From contig WRJX01000095.1 in assembly GCA_009778385.1 (NCBI GenBank), forward strand, positions 1 to 44,751: a stretch of 44,751 bases of DNA. Direction: 5' to 3'. The notes beneath the pieces were generated by a model, which was not told the DNA's origin, did no database searches, and saw nothing but the letters and a program-made list of their open reading frames with translations. The position numbers and the translations under genes are program-made. The DNA comes from Candidatus Bathycorpusculum sp. (GTDB lineage: Archaea > Thermoproteota > Bathyarchaeia > Bathyarchaeales > Bathycorpusculaceae). This document shows positions 1-7,848 of the stretch, piece by piece; within the stretch, counting starts at the first letter, position 1, and every line of letters starts with the position of its first letter.

Positions 1-687
1 AACATTTTCTTTAATTAGTTCAGTGAACTCTGTTGTGACAAAGGTTCCTTTCCAAGAATCCAAAAATCGTTTATCAGCAACATCAGAGATAATTAAGGGC
101 AAGTTTTTGTCTATTACTTCAGGATAAGCTAACATTTTCTTCGCTTGGATCCTAAGATTTTCCGGTATACCTCGCTTCCACACTAAAGTGGCAATATCCC
201 GCACATCACTTGGTCGCGCAGACATCAGTTTAAGAAGTAAATAATCGGTATAATCCGGAACATACACCTCAAAAACCTCCCCAGCAATAGCCATCTCTAT
301 TTTTGAAATTTTACTCAAAAATTCATCAGAAACAAAAAACACTTGTTCATCAGACCTGCCCCGCACCTGACCCTCCATAAAATCAATAGAAATCTTTGCA
401 CCACCCACAGAAAGCTCCTTTACACACCGCATAAAACCATAAGACTCACGCTTCTCACAAGTATCCACACACATCAACCCAGACAACAAATTTTGTAACC
501 TATCCAGATTCCAACTTTCTCCATTTCTTTGGAGAACAAAGTCACAATCCCGTGTATACCTCGAAAAAGTAGTAAACGCCCTAAGAGCATAACCCCCAAT
601 CAAAACCAATTGCGGATCCTCAAACCCTCCCGTCTGATCTGACAAGCATCTAATTATCCGACCAATTTCTACTTCTCGTAAATTCAT
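1..687 (-). CDS. AbiEii-like nucleotidyltransferase toxin, 3' part cut by window edge
   Basis: An open frame of 229 codons begins with ATG at 687 and runs off the left edge, so the C-terminus is missing. Near residue 28 it reads LIGGYALRAF, and a little later TRDCDFVL. A glycine-rich GG-x-A turn followed by D-x-D is the active-site pattern of the DUF1814/AbiEii nucleotidyltransferase family. In type IV toxin-antitoxin and abortive-infection systems these proteins transfer nucleotides to RNA, in known cases to tRNA. It starts 13 bases after the stop of the winged-helix gene at 701-1420, the usual antitoxin-then-toxin order. The family call rests on motifs and pairing; the RNA substrate is unknown. 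Confidence 0.75.
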   Translation of the reverse strand, partial: MNLREVEIGRIIRCLSDQTGGFEDPQLVLIGGYALRAFTTFSRYTRDCDFVLQRNGESWNLDRLQNLLSGLMCVDTCEKRESYGFMRCVKELSVGGAKISIDFMEGQVRGRSDEQVFFVSDEFLSKISKIEMAIAGEVFEVYVPDYTDYLLLKLMSARPSDVRDIATLVWKRGIPENLRIQAKKMLAYPEVIDKNLPLIISDVADKRFLDSWKGTFVTTEFTELIKENV

Positions 688-700
688 CAACTCAGTATGT

Positions 701-1420
701 TTAACCAAATTCAACAACCCGCTCTACTGCTTCATCAACTTCTCGTCGCACAAAATCATCCCGCACCTGCGTCTCTCGACATGGAAACTTGACACCACTA
801 CCTAACTCTTCAAACTGACAAAAACCATACTCTAAAACCTGCTTAGCCCGAACATTAGTTTTTGAGATACGTTTCCAATAAGCATTCTGATACAATCTAT
901 CCCAATCAATCTTGTCTCTATGCTCATACAAAGTGGCAAACGCATCCACAAAAGCCCACCTCTGCAAACACCCAACCACATTATCCTCAATAGTTTCCAC
1001 AAGCAAATTTCCAACCTTACGGTATTTGACTTTTGATGAATCTTTTAAGTACTCAAGTTCAATCTGCCAGCCTCTTTTTTTGGCGAACTCTTGCAAAGCG
1101 CTCCCATAAGATCTATCTTTGACCATTAACGTATAGATATCTCTGTGGACAAAATCGTTATTCCAAAAAGAAGCCGCTGTCTGAGCTGAGATAACTTTAA
1201 AGTTCTGATCTTTTTCCAAAAAATCCCAAACATCTACTACAATTTCATCTGTTGGAACCCAATACCAACCCCAAGTAATTCGCTCTATCAAATTTTGTTT
1301 GGATAATTTGTTCAAATACTCTTTGGCTTTTGGCTCAATACTTTTTATAGCCTTAACCCTAATCAAACTCCCGCAATAGGGTTGTAATTTCCCAAGGAAA
1401 TCAGCCAAGTAATTAACCAT
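701..1420 (-). CDS. AbiEi-like winged-helix antitoxin/transcriptional regulator
   Basis: A 239-residue protein. The N-terminal ~60 residues look like a winged helix (AKEYLNKLSKQNLIERI, then a wing around WGWYWVP). A larger domain with ISAQTAASFW near residue 80 follows, like AbiEi-type type IV antitoxins that repress their own operon. I chose ATG at 1420 over the in-frame GTG at 1429 because AGGTGA lies six bases before the ATG. Its stop is 13 bases from the start of the nucleotidyltransferase, so the two are co-transcribed. An 11-base palindrome just upstream (1441-1451) could be its operator. Family membership is by fold impression and context. Confidence 0.65.
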   Translation of the reverse strand: MVNYLADFLGKLQPYCGSLIRVKAIKSIEPKAKEYLNKLSKQNLIERITWGWYWVPTDEIVVDVWDFLEKDQNFKVISAQTAASFWNNDFVHRDIYTLMVKDRSYGSALQEFAKKRGWQIELEYLKDSSKVKYRKVGNLLVETIEDNVVGCLQRWAFVDAFATLYEHRDKIDWDRLYQNAYWKRISKTNVRAKQVLEYGFCQFEELGSGVKFPCRETQVRDDFVRREVDEAVERVVEFG

Positions 1421-1440
1421 TTCATTCACCTTTTACTACT

Positions 1441-1451
1441 GTTTGGCAAAC
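1441..1451. promoter_or_regulatory. Palindrome GTTTGGCAAAC upstream of the antitoxin
   Basis: A five-base inverted repeat around a single base, about 20 bases before the antitoxin start codon, where an autoregulatory operator would sit. The same palindrome occurs at 5647-5657 upstream of the tail-fibre-like gene. Function is inferred from position only. Confidence 0.3.
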
Positions 1452-1741
1452 TACTTAAAGATACACATTAGGAAACTAAAAATTGGAGACGTTAACCAAC
1501 ATCACAATTGGGAACATTTAAGGTTGTGTTGTATTGACGATTTTACAGATTCCTGATGCTTAACGTATAAACATAGTGTATTTGTTGCTATGTTTGTAGA
1601 AAATTATCTAAGCAAAAAATGCACCTTCAACTCACCCATTAAAAAACAAACAACAACAAAACAACTACAGAAAAAAACAGTTCAACCACCATCGTAAACA
1701 TTTAATATTATCCCCACTCATAGTCTAAAAAGGTGAAATAT

Positions 1742-1879
1742 ATGTTACCAAAACCAACTCCTGCGCTTAACAAAAAACAATGGGAAGCTCTCCAAAAAGA
1801 AATTGAGCGCGAAGCAACAGATGCCGACGAAGAAAGATACAAACGAGCCACAGAAGCTTTTAAAGACTACCCCCTTTAA
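1742..1879 (+). CDS. Small hypothetical protein, 45 aa
   Basis: ATG at 1742 is preceded by AAGGTGA with good spacing, and AT-rich promoter-like sequence (TTTAATATTAT) lies about 40 bases upstream. The product is a short charged helix: proline-rich start (MLPKPTPALNKK), then a Lys/Glu/Arg-rich segment ending FKDYPL. No family is recognised. It sits alone between the AbiE pair and a dead transposase and could be an orphan small antitoxin-like protein, but nothing in the sequence proves that. The good ribosome binding site and codon-like composition support it being real. Confidence 0.5.
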   Translation: MLPKPTPALNKKQWEALQKEIEREATDADEERYKRATEAFKDYPL

Positions 1880-2228
1880 TTGAATAACTTCATGACCTCT
1901 ACGTCGTCAGAGTTTGACCTCAAAAAGGTCGCATTTCTAAAAATTTTAGGCAAACCCACTCTTACAACCAAATTTAAGTGTAATGAAAAGAAAAATAACC
2001 AGTACATACAGGAACAAGCGTAGAATTTTCAGAATCAACAACGCGACATTACGCACCTGTTTAATTTTGAATCTGACTTGATAGGATTTACAACCTTATA
2101 CATGGATCATGTAAATAAAAAGAAAATGCAATCAGAAAAACGCCTGCAAAAGAACATTAGCAGTTATCCAGCTTTACTCATCGGACAATTAGGCGTCTCG
2201 ACTAAATATCTACGCAGGTGGTCTATCA
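1880..2228. other. Intergenic stretch before the IS relic
   Basis: No convincing gene. A short hairpin, GACCT-caaaa-AGGTC, follows the small ORF at about 1916-1930. The last 60 bases may be the decayed 5' end of the IS1-family transposase, but no intact zinc-finger start can be read. Confidence 0.4.
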
Positions 2229-2749
2229 ATGAATGCCATTGGACGTATGCTAAAAGTTGAACCCTCCACCATTCTGTATTGGGTGAGGAACTTTGCTCTT
2301 AAAACATACCAAAAATCCACCCCGCAAGGTGAAGTTATTATTGAACTTGATGAAATGTGACACTTTTTACACTCAAAAAAAACAAGGCCTATGTCTGGAA
2401 GGCATACTGTCGAACTACCGGCGGGCTCGTGGATTGGGAATGCAAAAACCGAAACGTCCAATCGCTAAAGAAAATGCTTGGCCAGCTCGGCAGTTAGAGA
2501 AAGGTTTTCTTTGCGGATAATTGGGCGGCGTATGCTGAATTGATTCCGCCAAAGCTATTGGTTCAAACTAAAGCACAAACACATGGTGTTGAGCGGAATA
2601 ATTTCCAGTAACATCATTGGTTTGGTCGTTTTCGACGTAAAACCTGCATAGTTTCATGCTGTAAACAAATGGCCGATGTTACTATGCCGCTATTTGCCCG
2701 TTTCCGAGTGAATGGAACACCAAACATGATTGCATCATTCCTTAATTAA
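2229..2749 (+). pseudogene. IS1-family transposase relic
   Basis: The translation gives the IS1 pattern in order. A helix-turn-helix (SMNAIGRMLKVEPST, ILYWVRNFA) is followed by LDEM at the first catalytic Asp, then AYCRTTGGLVDWE, then FADNWAAYAELIPP around the second Asp. The end has HTHGVERNN around the catalytic Glu and RRKTCIVSCCKQM. It is dead three times over: the Trp after LDEM is a TGA at 2358, and TAG at 2495 and TAA at 2609 also interrupt it. A frame change in the A8 run at 2375-2382 separates the parts. The last codons reach 2749 and overlap the stop of the neighbouring surface-protein gene. No terminal inverted repeats were identified. Confidence 0.85.
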
Positions 2750-3556
2750 CACTCTCCTTCTTGTATAGATAAGCGCAATAATCAACACCGGCAACGTAGT
2801 GCATAGAATAATCACCAAACTAAACTCAAGCAAACTAAACCCAGCTATTGCTGTCTCTGTTTGTGAATCAGTTTGATCTGATACATGGGTTGGAGTTGGA
2901 GTTGGATTAGTTTGGTTGGGGGCTTCATTGTTGTATGCCGGTATAGTCAGAGTTTTTGTACCACTCCAACCACTTCGCTCAGCCGCAAGGAGAACGTCAT
3001 AAGTAATAGGACTATAAACGTGCTTAATACCAACAGCCATTGCTTCTACTTGGAAATCCATCTTGGCACCAGCAGGAACATCTATCCCAGATATTCGCCC
3101 ATCACCTCTCATTCCCTCACCTATGTAGCGGGGCAGTTCGCCATTTGGAAAAGATAGGATTGTATATTCAGAACCTGGTTGCGCGGGAAATCCACCCTTT
3201 AAACCACAATCGATTTCTGAGCGAAGAAATATTTCTTGCCAGGCATCATCTGAGGTTCCATAGTGTCCTTTGTATCTAACATTATAACATAAATCAGATG
3301 AGCCGCGGGGATTTTTGATTACAATTTCGATCGTTCGGTTTACCAGGTGATAGCCTGGTATTGTTATGGTTTCTCCTGTGTAGGTATCCACATACTGAGT
3401 GTCTGGTATGTCGTAGGGGTATTCATTGTATCGCACAGTAAAATCTGGAACAGACGGCTTAGAAGTAGCCTCCACCTCATCCATACAGATGATACTAGCA
3501 AAAAACAAGCCACTAACTAATAGTGTAAACAGAAATACGCTAAATAATTTTTTCAT
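2735..3556 (-). CDS. Secreted, C-terminally anchored surface protein
   Basis: A 273-residue protein with an N-terminal signal sequence (MKKLFSVFLFTLLVSGLFF), then a mature start SKPSVPDFTVRYNEYPYDIP. A Thr/Pro/Gln linker (NQTNPTPTPTHVSDQTD) precedes a C-terminal hydrophobic helix and a basic tail YTRRRVLIKE. This layout puts the body outside the cell, anchored by the last helix. The TPSVPDFTV opening recurs, as far as I remember, in large paralogous families in Bathyarchaeia and some methanogens; their function is unknown. ATG at 3556 is preferred over GTG at 3568 because GGTGGTTGG directly precedes it. The gene's end overlaps the dead transposase by 15 bases. Confidence 0.7.
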   Translation of the reverse strand: MKKLFSVFLFTLLVSGLFFASIICMDEVEATSKPSVPDFTVRYNEYPYDIPDTQYVDTYTGETITIPGYHLVNRTIEIVIKNPRGSSDLCYNVRYKGHYGTSDDAWQEIFLRSEIDCGLKGGFPAQPGSEYTILSFPNGELPRYIGEGMRGDGRISGIDVPAGAKMDFQVEAMAVGIKHVYSPITYDVLLAAERSGWSGTKTLTIPAYNNEAPNQTNPTPTPTHVSDQTDSQTETAIAGFSLLEFSLVIILCTTLPVLIIALIYTRRRVLIKE

Positions 3557-3824
3557 TCCAACCACCACACTTTATGTATATGTTCTTGCAGAAGTATTTA
3601 TTTTACGGTAGCGCCATAGACAAACGTAACGGTTAGCAGTTAGTTTCAAAGATTTGTTTAATTTTTGATCAAACATGTCTATCACAACACGCCATTAGGA
3701 GTAATCTGATTTAATGCTAAGGGTACGAACAAAGTGTTCAACAACTAGACACCCAAAAATAAAACAAAAGAAGAGTTAAAAAGGGGAAAGATAAGCAGAG
3801 ACCTGCTTGTTTTGTTTGGTTAAA

Positions 3825-5465
3825 TTATTTCTTTTTTTCAAGTTGTTTTTCTAAGGCTTCAACGCGTTGTACGAGGGCTTTTATGCATCCTAGCATGAAA
3901 CCTGCAGTTTTTGTCATATCAACACTATCGGTATGCTCTGGATCGTCGGGTTTGAGGTGGGGCAGAGATTCGAAATCAATTACTTCTCTGTCGCCTGCCT
4001 GTTTGGTTTTGTAATTCTTAGCAAGGCTCAGATCATCTACTGAATCAAAGGCTATAAAGGAGGTGTTTTTTGCAAAGTAATAAGCGCAATCGATGTAATT
4101 CCAGAATTTTGATGTTGATCCGAGTGCTTTGCCGTTTACCCATGACGAGCCGTTCCAAGTTGGGGATACATCAGGATTAACACTACCAGTCGCCGTAAAA
4201 GTCACAGCAGTAATACCGGTTGCAGTTAAATTCGATGCAGTAATATTGCCGTGAGCCGTCAAATTTTGCAGATCTAAATGGGCTGGATCATTAACGCCAT
4301 TTGTGTTTGCTTTCCGTAAGTATAGGGTGTCATATGCAGATCCATAATATGCCGCGTTTGCATGTGATAAGATTATTTTTGGAACATCATACCTGTCGTT
4401 CCGTCCATGTCCTAGCCAGAGTTCACCTTGATTGGAACTTACAAAACCACCACAAGAAATGTCTTTCTTAACTATTAAACCCACATCAGTCGCTAAAAGA
4501 GGATCCTTACCCTCAACACCGGCATCAACAATTATCTCCATTAAATTGAGTGTTTTCGCTGAATCCACGGTATCAATAAATGTTATTCGACTATCGGGCA
4601 GAGGTTTTGGATAGGGCAGTGGATAAGGTGCCCAGTTTGCACCGTCAAACCGCCACAGACAATCAATGAGCTGCTGTCTGGTAAGGATTGGCTGGACACA
4701 GGGCAAAATTGTCTGGTCTTTGAGTGTTGTGGTTCCATCAACAGTCAGGCTACCTGTTACATGCAGATCGGGTCCCCCTCCGCCTCCTCCGGTGCCACCT
4801 TTGAGAGTGACTATGCAACCGGCATATGCTGAATAGGTGGCCCCGCTGGCACCCGTAGCACCTGTGTATGCGGCTCCAGTTGCGGAAACTATTCGATCCA
4901 AATAAGCCAAAGCTACCGTCAAACCACCCACGTAACCTGAGCCATCGTGCAACGTGAAGCTGTTTGTTGGTGAGGTGATACCTGCTCCACTAGTTGGGTT
5001 GATTACGTTAATTATTCCACCTATCCATAGCTCATCTGCTTGGCTTGTGGTGGGGGTGGTTCCAGTTGTCAGAGTAGTTGTATAGGCTCCAATGCTCGAT
5101 GCCATTGTGTCAAGTATGTTGGAGGTGGTTAGGCCGCTGTATTCAGCAACATTGGCAATAACGGGGTCTGCGTTTGCGGAGAGGGTAATGGTTAGGGTTG
5201 GTGAAACTGTGCCTGCGACAATTCCCGTCCAAATTTCAACTCTTCGCCCATAGAGAGCAGAGTCACTACTGTAGTTTTGGCGTGTCCATGTGACACCGCC
5301 GCTGGCTTGTGCTATGGAGCTTACTGATGGGGGCGTACTTGCAAAGGTGCCAATTACAGCCACCAAAACATTGCCGTTGGCAGGAGCATTGTTTAGCGTT
5401 ACGTTTAGTGTGCTACTGTTGGCGGCGTAATTTCGTTTGGGGGTTTGGACTCTGGTAATTGCCAT
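3825..5465 (-). CDS. Tail-fibre-like structural protein (lone viral or particle-derived gene)
   Basis: A 546-residue protein. ATG at 5465 is set by a perfect AGGAGG at 5475-5480. The first ~225 residues are a beta-rich Ser/Thr/Gly/Ala domain (opening TRVQTPKRNYAANSS, with NGNVLVAVIG and VIANVAEYSGL), of a kind common in phage and bacterial appendage proteins. A glycine linker (KGGTGGGGGG) leads to DLHVTGSLTVDGTTTL, a fibre-like segment. The middle reads ELWLGHGRNDR. The end has SKFWNYIDCAYYFAKN and a C-terminal coiled coil (ALVQRVEALEKQLEKKK), as in trimeric tail fibres. No signal peptide or membrane helix is present, so Sec export is unlikely. No capsid, portal or tail-tube gene is nearby. 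It may be a provirus remnant or a solitary adhesin. Confidence 0.6.
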   Translation of the reverse strand: MAITRVQTPKRNYAANSSTLNVTLNNAPANGNVLVAVIGTFASTPPSVSSIAQASGGVTWTRQNYSSDSALYGRRVEIWTGIVAGTVSPTLTITLSANADPVIANVAEYSGLTTSNILDTMASSIGAYTTTLTTGTTPTTSQADELWIGGIINVINPTSGAGITSPTNSFTLHDGSGYVGGLTVALAYLDRIVSATGAAYTGATGASGATYSAYAGCIVTLKGGTGGGGGGPDLHVTGSLTVDGTTTLKDQTILPCVQPILTRQQLIDCLWRFDGANWAPYPLPYPKPLPDSRITFIDTVDSAKTLNLMEIIVDAGVEGKDPLLATDVGLIVKKDISCGGFVSSNQGELWLGHGRNDRYDVPKIILSHANAAYYGSAYDTLYLRKANTNGVNDPAHLDLQNLTAHGNITASNLTATGITAVTFTATGSVNPDVSPTWNGSSWVNGKALGSTSKFWNYIDCAYYFAKNTSFIAFDSVDDLSLAKNYKTKQAGDREVIDFESLPHLKPDDPEHTDSVDMTKTAGFMLGCIKALVQRVEALEKQLEKKK

Positions 5466-5971
5466 TAATATGTGCCTCCTATGGTTTGGATTTGGAACAG
5501 ATATGTGGGCAGAGCTGAAGTTGATTTCCATTTAAATAAAGAGGAAACTCTATGTTTTGTTTTTTTGTTGTTTTGAGTTTCATTCATTTTTGTCACCTTG
5601 TGACTGGGATCTTGGAATTTGACCACTTTTATGGGTTGATCGGTTGGTTTGCCAAACGTTAGGAGGAGAGTTTTTTTCTAAGTTTGGCTAAAAAGTTGTT
5701 ATTTTTTCTTGGTCTTTGTCGGCTTGGGTGTTCAAGTGCAAGTTCGTCAATATGTCGCTTGACAAGAAAATAGGCTCTATACAGCAACCCCAAACGGTTC
5801 ACTTCACACCCACTTATACAACACATCAATACATCAATATTAATAAACTATACGCCATTGTTAACAGTTAATGACACCGACACTATTGCTTGAATATGAT
5901 TTCATAACCAAACGTGTCACAAACAATGTCTAAAGCTGACCCTCGACAATCACGCGTGACGCAGCACCTAA
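5466..5971. other. Gene-free region upstream of the tail-fibre-like gene
   Basis: Holds the promoter region of the tail-fibre-like gene and a second copy of the GTTTGSCAAAC palindrome at 5647-5657. I see no gene in it. Confidence 0.4.
5647..5657. promoter_or_regulatory. Palindrome GTTTGCCAAAC, second copy
   Basis: Identical, as its own reverse complement, to the palindrome at 1441-1451. It lies about 180 bases upstream of the tail-fibre-like start. A shared regulator is possible, but chance has not been excluded. Confidence 0.2.
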
Positions 5972-6106
5972 TGCCGGCGGGAATATAGGTGAGAGGGGGC
6001 AGGACAGGATTATGCACAAGCCGCAAAATGGTTCACCAAAACCGCAGAACAAGAAAAACAAAAACTCATGTTCCTAGACATAACAAAAAGAAAACATCAA
6101 CAATAA
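5972..6106 (+). pseudogene. Sel1-repeat gene fragment
   Basis: One frame reads EYR, a stop at 5990, then EGAGQDYAQAAKWFTKTAEQ. This is close to the Sel1 repeat consensus (Y..G.GV.QDYAKAAEWYRKAAEQG). A short tail EKQKLMFLDITKRKHQQ follows and then TAA at 6104. There is no start codon and only about one repeat remains, so this is the 3' shred of a destroyed Sel1-repeat gene. Sel1 proteins are helical scaffolds for protein interactions. A single Sel1-like repeat also occurs in the HD-ATPase at 42075-44474. Confidence 0.6.
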
Positions 6107-6327
6107 AACATGCCCCAATAATCGCCAAACAACAACCAAAAAACGGATAACAAACATAGCGAAAAACAGCATAAAACATATCAAAAATTAGCAAAAAAAT
6201 GTAAATTGTGTTCGACCCTCTAAACGACCCCGTCAAGCTATCCCGTAGCACCAACTCCAGATAAACATTTGAGTTAGTCAAGGTTTGTTTACGAAAACGT
6301 TTTAAACTTGCTTTATCCCAGTTCATT

Positions 6328-7575
6328 ATGATGAAGATGAAAAAAGCATCAGTTTTAGTCCTGGTAAGTCTAATAGTATGCCTTTCAGTTTTTGCGTTAT
6401 CCACATCTGCCTATGTAGAGCAAACTGTAGGTGTCAAAGAAGGTGACTGGATGGAATATGACATTACTGTAACGGGCACAGGCAGCATGCCACCGACCCA
6501 TGATGTACGGTGGATGCGAATGGAGGTTTTGTCGGTTGATAGAGAGGCGTTTCCTGTAAATGTCACCGTTAGATATGCCAACGGAACAGTGGGCAGCGCA
6601 ATCTGGAAATTTAACTTTACTGAAGGAAATACCGAGGGATGGGTCATTATTCCAGCCAATCTTAGTCCTGGTGACACGTTTTTTGACTATTCTAAACCTG
6701 ACAATGTAACTATTCAGCGTGAAGAGCAAAAAACAGTGTTAGGTGCAACTCGAGCCGTAACGTATGGAAACGATTCAATAAGGCAAATCAAAGAATGGGA
6801 TAAAGCCACCGGTTTCTTCATTGGCTCTGTAGAGGTTGCCAAAAACCATACAAACGTAGATGGCTGGTACACCGATAACGTAACAGTTACCATCAAGGCT
6901 ACTGCCACTAACATATGGAACAGGCAGATTCTTGGTTTAGATCAATCAGTTTTTGCTTTGGTTATCTCGGGTTTAGTGCTTGTAATTGTGATCTCGGTTT
7001 CAACTCTGATTATTTGGCAAAGGGAGAAACTGACAAACCTTAGTTTACGCTACCCTCTACTGGCAAAAAGAGCAATTCCAGCCATCATAATTGTGGGAGT
7101 CGTGGTATTCACTGCTACAATCATACCTTCGATTTGGATGAACATGGGTTTAAGTGATGCAGAAGTCAACATTATTATGCAAAGTTTGTGGTTGAGCCTA
7201 GTTTTGGTAAGCGTGGGTTTTAGAAAAACTGGCAAATATTTTGCACATGGGCTTTTGATGACTGCTGTAGTTATCGCCACTTTGATTGGTTTTTCTTCGG
7301 TAATCATGATGTGGTCGCCCTCAGATAGCAGTTCAATGGGAGTCTACTTCAGTTCACCCTTCAAAATCGCAGAATTTGTTGCACACGGTGTGCTCTCGAT
7401 TCCAGCTCTCGCATTAGGTGTTTGGTTTATTGCACTTTGGCGTCCCAATTCAGCTACTTTTCCAGCCAGAAGCAGACAAATAGTGAAACTACTGGTGATT
7501 CTGTGGGTACTGTCCTATTTAGCGGGCGTCTTGGGATACATTGTGGACTACACAACTTTACTTGGAGTATACTAA
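6328..7575 (+). CDS. Membrane protein with secreted N-terminal domain and C-terminal DUF420-like helices
   Basis: A 415-residue protein. A signal peptide (VLVLVSLIVCLSVFALSTSA) is followed by an exported domain of ~170 residues beginning VKEGDWMEYDITVTG, rich in N-x-S/T sites. About six membrane helices follow. The last four contain KYFAHGLLMTAV and FVAHGVLSIPAL, and then VKLLVILWVLSYLAGVLGY. Paired helices with conserved His and this closing helix resemble the DUF420 family, whose function is unknown. Three in-frame ATGs lie within four codons, so the exact start is uncertain and there is no clear Shine-Dalgarno. Confidence 0.65.
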   Translation: MMKMKKASVLVLVSLIVCLSVFALSTSAYVEQTVGVKEGDWMEYDITVTGTGSMPPTHDVRWMRMEVLSVDREAFPVNVTVRYANGTVGSAIWKFNFTEGNTEGWVIIPANLSPGDTFFDYSKPDNVTIQREEQKTVLGATRAVTYGNDSIRQIKEWDKATGFFIGSVEVAKNHTNVDGWYTDNVTVTIKATATNIWNRQILGLDQSVFALVISGLVLVIVISVSTLIIWQREKLTNLSLRYPLLAKRAIPAIIIVGVVVFTATIIPSIWMNMGLSDAEVNIIMQSLWLSLVLVSVGFRKTGKYFAHGLLMTAVVIATLIGFSSVIMMWSPSDSSSMGVYFSSPFKIAEFVAHGVLSIPALALGVWFIALWRPNSATFPARSRQIVKLLVILWVLSYLAGVLGYIVDYTTLLGVY

Positions 7576-7664
7576 GTAAACATGAGGGCAACAAAGCACT
7601 AAAAATGTGTTTAAAAACTTCGTAAAACTCTGCATAAAACTGGGGTCTCTACAGTCAATAACTA

Positions 7665-7829
7665 ATCGTCATAGACGAAAGTAAATTCAAAGCCGGCAAC
7701 GTCAGAGACCACAACTTTACTAAAACCAAACTATCTGGTCACACGGCCCACATCGACAAAAAAATTGATGAAATCAACCAAAAATGGATAAACTGTAAAT
7801 TTCCATATTATCAGACTATTTCCAAATAA
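7665..7829 (+). pseudogene. IS1182-like transposase fragment
   Basis: The frame reads IVIDESKFKAGNVRDHNFTK and then TKLSGHTAHIDKKIDEINQK. This matches the conserved stretch around the first catalytic Asp of IS1182-type DDE transposases (DGSKFKA.NSR..N.T...L...I..I). About 50 codons survive between unrelated flanks, with no start codon and a stop at 7827. It is an internal shred and a trace of an old insertion. Confidence 0.6.
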
Positions 7830-7848
7830 GTCTTTTTAGAACATGCAC

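Noticed and set aside
2375-2382. Programmed -1 frameshift of IS1 type at the A8 run
   Set aside because: IS1 does use an A6C slip, but this run lies after the first catalytic Asp and three stops elsewhere show the gene is dead.
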